Program-made: the position numbers and the translations under genes
The notes under the pieces: model-generated
Databases searched by the model: none
Seen by the model: only the letters and a program-made list of their open reading frames with translations
Told to the model about the DNA's origin: nothing
Source: an uncultured Lachnospiraceae bacterium
GTDB taxonomy: Bacteria; Bacillota; Clostridia; Lachnospirales; Lachnospiraceae
Reading direction: 5' to 3'
Length of the DNA stretch: 64,000 bases
Assembly: GCA_905235275.1 (NCBI GenBank)
Contig: CAJOLA010000001.1
Coordinates: 1 to 64,000 of the forward strand
In this document: piece by piece, positions 59,258 through 64,000 of the stretch
Numbering within the stretch: the first letter of the stretch is position 1
Layout of the letters: every line of letters begins with the position of its first letter

Positions 59258-59893
59258 TTAAACATCCGCTCTTTCTATGTTATTCAGTTTCGGCAATTCA
59301 ATGATTCTTGTGCATACCCTCTCGGCCAGAGAGCTGTTGTGAGTGATAATCATCATGCCGAGATTTCTTTTATCGGCTTCTTCAAGAAGAAGGTTCCAAA
59401 TCTGTGCCTGGGTAATGGCATCAAGCATCGTCGTTATCTCATCACATACAAGAAACTTTGTCTCGGGTGCAAGTACCCTCGCTATACAAAATCTCTGTAA
59501 TTCTCCACCGGACAATTCGGACGGCCATCTGGAAAACCATTTTTTCTCGATACCCATACGGGCGAGCAGGTCGTCGTCAGGCTCCCAAGCCTCCTGCAGA
59601 ATGTCTTTCATCTTCAGGCGGGGATTTACGGAAAACTCGGGATGCTGGTAAATCATCTGTATCGGTGAATAGCCTTTCTTCGGTAAGTCGTTACCGTCGA
59701 GTGTAACCTTTCCCGTTAGCGGTTTCACGTAACCGGATAAAATCTTGGCCAGGGTGCTTTTGCCGTAACCGGAAGGTCCGACAACGCCGACTCTCTCTCC
59801 GCTTTCAATGGATATGGATACATCACGTAACACCCACGGATTCTTATTGTTATATCTGAAGCTTATATTATCACCCGTCAGCTGCATGTACAC
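59258..59893 (-). CDS. Short ABC importer ATPase 2 (211 aa), locus E
   Basis: GPSGYGKSTLAKILSGYVKP; LSGGELQRFCIARVLAPETKFLVCDEITTMLD; very similar to 50785..51420. Confidence 0.93.
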   Translation of the reverse strand: MYMQLTGDNISFRYNNKNPWVLRDVSISIESGERVGVVGPSGYGKSTLAKILSGYVKPLTGKVTLDGNDLPKKGYSPIQMIYQHPEFSVNPRLKMKDILQEAWEPDDDLLARMGIEKKWFSRWPSELSGGELQRFCIARVLAPETKFLVCDEITTMLDAITQAQIWNLLLEEADKRNLGMMIITHNSSLAERVCTRIIELPKLNNIERADV

Positions 59894-60791
59894 ACCTAAC
59901 CTTTCCGCCCCTTACATCCGCCATCGGAACATCGCAGGCGCATTTATCATCGCGCTTATGACAGCGCGGTGCAAAAAGGCAGCCTGAGAAAAGGTCGCCG
60001 GCATACGGCTGTGTTCCTTTTATGGGCTCAAAATTATTCTGCGGTAAAGCATTGATCAGTGCCTGAGAATAAGGATGTCTTAATCTTTCACTGTGCTCCA
60101 CAAAATCATCCACCGGCGCAATCTCCAGGATTGAACCGGCATAAAATACCGCAATCCTGTCTGCCACACCGAGTGCCAAATCAATATCATGGGTAATGAG
60201 AAGTATGCCCGTACCCCTGTCAGCAAGCTCCCTAAAATCCTTCAGAGCTTCAAGTGCCATCTTAAGATCAAGGCCCGGAGTCGGCTCATCAGCTATAATC
60301 AGGTCAGGCTTACCCATAAGCGCAGACGTTACGAGAACCCTTCGCGCCATACCTCCAGAGCACTGAAACGGATATTTTTTCTCGGTGCCTTCCGGAAGGT
60401 TGTATTGCTTAAAGAGCTCCTTTTGTCGCTCTTTTGTTCCGTGCACTCCGACAACCTGCTCTCCCACTTTCATGACGGGATCGAGGTGATCTACGGACTG
60501 CGGAATATAGGCGATGTCCGTGCCCATATATTTGCGTATGGATTTCTTATCTACTTTGTTACCCTTGTAGAATATTTCCCCATGCATATGTGAGTTTTTC
60601 GGAAGCAGTCCCAGAACGGCCTCGGCAAGAATACTTTTTCCCGAACCGCTGGAGCCCACTACCGCAACAATCTCACCGGAATTGACATTAAGAGAAAGCT
60701 GATGAATTACTTCGAGTTCGTATTTTCGAAATCCTTTTTTATACATGCTGAAAGCCACTAAGAGCTCTTTAACATTTAAAAGTTCCATCAC
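59871..60791 (-). CDS. ABC importer ATPase 1, locus E
   Basis: GSSGSGKSILAEAVLGLLPKNSHMHG; CSGGMARRVLVTSALMGKPDLIIADEPTPGLD; very similar to 51398..52318. Confidence 0.93.
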   Translation of the reverse strand: MMELLNVKELLVAFSMYKKGFRKYELEVIHQLSLNVNSGEIVAVVGSSGSGKSILAEAVLGLLPKNSHMHGEIFYKGNKVDKKSIRKYMGTDIAYIPQSVDHLDPVMKVGEQVVGVHGTKERQKELFKQYNLPEGTEKKYPFQCSGGMARRVLVTSALMGKPDLIIADEPTPGLDLKMALEALKDFRELADRGTGILLITHDIDLALGVADRIAVFYAGSILEIAPVDDFVEHSERLRHPYSQALINALPQNNFEPIKGTQPYAGDLFSGCLFAPRCHKRDDKCACDVPMADVRGGKVRCVHAADG

Positions 60792-60802
60792 AACCTCCTC
60801 TC

Positions 60803-61648
60803 TTATTCGTTACCCGTTTGAGGGTTAAGCAGGTTCTTAAGTCCCTCACCTATCAGGTCAAAAAAGATAACCGCGATAAGAAGCATCAACCCCGGGAATA
60901 CGGCAAGCCACCATTTTCCCGTAACTATATGTGTCATGGCCTCGGACAAAATTACACCGATTGCCGGGAGCTCCTTCGGGAGTCCGAATCCCAGGAAGGT
61001 TACAGCCGATTCATGCATGATACAATGCGGGAAAAGAAGCGTTGCGCCGATAAAATATACCGGCAGAATGTGCGGAATAATATGCTTTACCGCAACCTGC
61101 CAACGGCTTCTTCCCATCTTGTAGGCCGCAAGTACATACTGCGAATTCCTAACCTGTAGCACTTCCTGTCTGATCATCCTCGTCATGGACGGCCAGTGGG
61201 TAACTGCCGCCGCAATCGTTATACCCATCACGCCTTTCCCCATCATGAATGAAATCAGGATAAGAAGCACCAGATGAGGAAGCCCCATGCAAAGGTCAAT
61301 CGCAAAATTTACGACTTTATCTACCCATCCGCCAAATACTGCAGAAAGTATGCCCATCACAATCGCAATCACCGAGCTTATCCCAACTGAGATAAGTCCG
61401 ATAATCATACTGATGGAAAGTCCTTTTATGGACCGAAAGAACATGTCCCGTCCAAGATTATCGGTTCCAAACCAATGCTCGGGTGAAGGCGCCAAAAACT
61501 TTTCGTTAAAATTAATGCCGTAGGCATCTTCGCTTAAACAACATCCCCAGATGAATACTCCCACAAGATAAACTGCGGCAATAATCATCGTAATAAGAAG
61601 TACGACTCTTCTGTTTAAGAGTCTGCTTTTTTTATGATATTTATGCAT
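60803..61648 (-). CDS. ABC importer permease (NikC-like), locus E
   Basis: HWFGTDNLGRDMFFRSIKGLSISMIIGL; very similar to 52333..53178. Confidence 0.94.
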   Translation of the reverse strand: MHKYHKKSRLLNRRVVLLITMIIAAVYLVGVFIWGCCLSEDAYGINFNEKFLAPSPEHWFGTDNLGRDMFFRSIKGLSISMIIGLISVGISSVIAIVMGILSAVFGGWVDKVVNFAIDLCMGLPHLVLLILISFMMGKGVMGITIAAAVTHWPSMTRMIRQEVLQVRNSQYVLAAYKMGRSRWQVAVKHIIPHILPVYFIGATLLFPHCIMHESAVTFLGFGLPKELPAIGVILSEAMTHIVTGKWWLAVFPGLMLLIAVIFFDLIGEGLKNLLNPQTGNE

Positions 61649-62624
61649 GTGCTTTACCCTCCCTTATCCTGGGGTCAAACACACCATAAAGGATGTTGGC
61701 TATAAGGTTCCCCGAAAATACAAATATGGCAGAAACCAGGGATATTCCAAGAAGCAACGGAACATCCGCATTTAAGGCAGCCGCCGTCGTGGCAGTACCT
61801 ATTCCGGGGTATGAAAAGACGTTTTCCGCCAATGCCATACCGCCGAAAAGTTCGCTGAATGATGCGAACTGTAATGTTATGGCAGGGAGTGCTATATTTC
61901 TTAAAATGTGACGTTTTGTAATCTGCCTGTCGGTCTCTCCTCTTGTCTTGGCATACAAAACGTAGTCACTTTTCGCTATGTCAATATATTTTTGCCTTGT
62001 GTAGAGTATTACGTCACCCATACTCACAATGGTCAGTGTGAATGCGGGCAAAATCAAATGATATATTCTGTCGGCTATCGTTACGTCCTCTGCCGCCTTA
62101 CCTATAGGCGATGCCATACCTATCGGGAACCATCCCAAAAGTACCGCAAAGACAGTAAGAATAATCAGCCCCAGCCAATATGTCGGGGCTGACTTTAATC
62201 CTAAGAATATGGTTTTTATAATACGATCAAAAACTGAGTTCTCATGTTTGCCGCATGCCATGCCAAGTAAAAATCCGATTATTCCTGAAAGTACCCAGGC
62301 TATAAGCATAAGCACGATTGACATTGAAAAACGCTCTCCGATAACCTGTGCCACGGGCTTTTTGTAGGTTATGGACATTCCCATATCTCCCTGAAAGAGA
62401 TTTCCCAGCCATGTAAAAAACCTCTGCGGCAACGGGTCGTTTAGTCCCCAATGACTCGCTATCTCCTGCCTTGCTTCGGGCGAGAGTGTTGACTCCGTTC
62501 CGATGTAGGATGTCAGAGGATCTATCGGTGCGCTCGTTATGAGAATAAAGGCAAGAAGACTGACGGCAAATAACAGAATAACTAATCTGATTATTTCAGC
62601 GACAAGACTTTTTGTCCTAAACAT
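61641..62624 (-). CDS. ABC importer permease (NikB-like), locus E
   Basis: FILITSAPIDPLTSYIGTESTLSPEARQEIASHWGLNDP; very similar to 53171..54154. Confidence 0.94.
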   Translation of the reverse strand: MFRTKSLVAEIIRLVILLFAVSLLAFILITSAPIDPLTSYIGTESTLSPEARQEIASHWGLNDPLPQRFFTWLGNLFQGDMGMSITYKKPVAQVIGERFSMSIVLMLIAWVLSGIIGFLLGMACGKHENSVFDRIIKTIFLGLKSAPTYWLGLIILTVFAVLLGWFPIGMASPIGKAAEDVTIADRIYHLILPAFTLTIVSMGDVILYTRQKYIDIAKSDYVLYAKTRGETDRQITKRHILRNIALPAITLQFASFSELFGGMALAENVFSYPGIGTATTAAALNADVPLLLGISLVSAIFVFSGNLIANILYGVFDPRIREGKAHA

Positions 62625-64000
62625 TTATTTCCAGCTCCAGTCAGAGAGGTTACATAAAACCGGTGCCCCGTGACCGTGCGGGTGCATAATCTGTGTTGAC
62701 GGAGAGATGTCAAGATTATCATTCACAAAGAAGCTGTGCTCAATATTTACAATGTAGAGGTAAGGATAATCTCCCTCTGCTTTTTCCTGTACGGCTTTCC
62801 AATTCTTAACCGCCTCTTCATTAGATGAAGCTCTGAGGGCATCCTGAATTGCTTTGTCTACTTCGGGATTCTTGTATCCTACAACATCGTTGTAATCTCC
62901 CGTAAGGAACTTCTCAGATCCGAGAAGCTGATCGAGAAGAACCGGATTATACTGACCCCATCCCCAGATGATAGGTGTCGTATTCGTAAGTGCTCCCGCT
63001 TCATCCCATGAAAGGTTTGAAACATTTATCTTGATACCGAAGTTTTTAGCCTCCTGGGCAAGAGCCACACAGATGTTATATCTGTCCGTATCATTTCCCG
63101 GCGCAATAAGGTCAAACTCGCACTTCAAGCCGTCTTTTTCAACGATTCCGTCTCCGTCAGAGTCAGTCCAGCCTGCATCTTCAAGAATCTTTTTCGCATT
63201 ATCAACAAGACCGTCCTCATACTTCTCATCGAGGGACCATGAAAGATTTACAAAGCTTTCTGCCGGTTTACCTATGCCGTTTAAGCTGTTGTTGATGATA
63301 TTTTGTCTGTTAATACCTATGGAAAGGGCTTCTCTTACTGCCGCATCGCAGGTAACATTGTTACCGACTTTACGATCCTTGCCCTGTGCGTCTTTTTCGG
63401 TGGATTCAGGTATTACCGGAAGACTTATGTGGCGAACGTCCATGGTAGTAAATTTCTCAACGGACATTCCCGCTATCTTCTCATCCGCATAATTCGGACT
63501 TACCATAACCACGTCAATCTGACCTGAATTAGCTGCAGCAATAGCCGCATCACTGTCCATATATACAAGAGTTACTTTTTCGATGCTCGGCTTGCCGCTG
63601 AAGCAGTTCTCATTCGCCTCGAGAATTATCTGCTGATTCGTTGAGTACTCGGCAACCTTATACGCACCCGTACCGATAGGCTTGGTATCAAATGTCGTAC
63701 TGTCATATGCATCGCTCGGTACAATCTGGAGCATAGCCACGGTATCAAAGAACGGTGAATATGCTTCATTTAATGTAAATTCTACCGTGTAATCATCCTT
63801 TGCCTGAACTGACTTAAGGGACGTAAGATCCACGTTCTCATTATTTGCCTGATTATCCTTTACCTGCTGATATGTAAATACAACGTCTTCAGCGGTAAAG
63901 TCGCTTCCATCACTGAATTTAATGCCTTCTTTTAACTTGAAAGTATATGTAAGAGCGTCAGCGCTGATCTCCCATGAATCAGCCAGATCGCCCTTATACT
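62625..64000 (-). CDS. Extracellular solute-binding protein family 5, locus E (5' end outside window)
   Basis: The ORF track begins at an internal Met (63833), but the frame stays open to 64000, reading YKGDLADSWEISADALTYTFKLKEGIKFSDGSDFTAEDVVFTYQQV; C-terminal HPHGHGAPVLCNLSDWSWK. Confidence 0.93.
   Translation of the reverse strand, partial: YKGDLADSWEISADALTYTFKLKEGIKFSDGSDFTAEDVVFTYQQVKDNQANNENVDLTSLKSVQAKDDYTVEFTLNEAYSPFFDTVAMLQIVPSDAYDSTTFDTKPIGTGAYKVAEYSTNQQIILEANENCFSGKPSIEKVTLVYMDSDAAIAAANSGQIDVVMVSPNYADEKIAGMSVEKFTTMDVRHISLPVIPESTEKDAQGKDRKVGNNVTCDAAVREALSIGINRQNIINNSLNGIGKPAESFVNLSWSLDEKYEDGLVDNAKKILEDAGWTDSDGDGIVEKDGLKCEFDLIAPGNDTDRYNICVALAQEAKNFGIKINVSNLSWDEAGALTNTTPIIWGWGQYNPVLLDQLLGSEKFLTGDYNDVVGYKNPEVDKAIQDALRASSNEEAVKNWKAVQEKAEGDYPYLYIVNIEHSFFVNDNLDISPSTQIMHPHGHGAPVLCNLSDWSWK

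Noticed and set aside
1-64000. Search for CRISPR arrays, rRNA/tRNA genes, transposases, integrases, phage genes, restriction or toxin-antitoxin systems
   Set aside because: No convincing signal was seen by eye. A tRNAscan-SE, Rfam/Infernal and ISfinder search would be needed to exclude small or degenerate examples.

Overview
The window looks like a low-to-mid GC Firmicutes chromosome segment. Gene content and order suggest Lachnospiraceae/Clostridia; this is inferred, as no taxonomic search was possible. Nearly all genes are on the minus strand. In coordinate order it contains: (1) the 3' end of a RidA-like gene (+) and its terminator; (2) the edge of a surface-polysaccharide cluster (COG5610 HAD-like protein, GT2, GT4, polyprenyl-phosphate sugar transferase); (3) a Sel1/TPR protein - M13 metallopeptidase lipoprotein - ABC ATPase - FtsX-like permease unit; (4) a plus-strand signal peptidase I gene with an apparent frameshift; (5) a division/elongation cluster (cytidylate-kinase-like, rluD, lspA, aroB, sepF, yggS, HlyD-like, rodA, frameshifted PBP2, mreD, mreC, mreB); (6) a DUF3783-like gene (+); (7) ftsY-smc-rnc-acpP-plsX, with an unusual FtsY carrying an acidic, repeat-containing C-terminal extension that ends in a basic amphipathic tail; (8) from about 33 to 64 kb, an accessory-looking region with four peptide/nickel-type ABC importers, three related SAM methyltransferases (one with a strongly His-rich insert), a His-containing DUF4198-like protein, an ABC exporter and a MATE transporter. 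Region 8 lies around rpmF, separating it from plsX. Three promoter regions there share a CCCCC-NN-GGGGG palindrome placed directly against a predicted -35 box. The most interesting hypothesis is a multi-operon metal or metallophore uptake/modification system (nickel/cobalt-like) with shared regulation. I recognise the protein families, but the function of the assembled system is inference.
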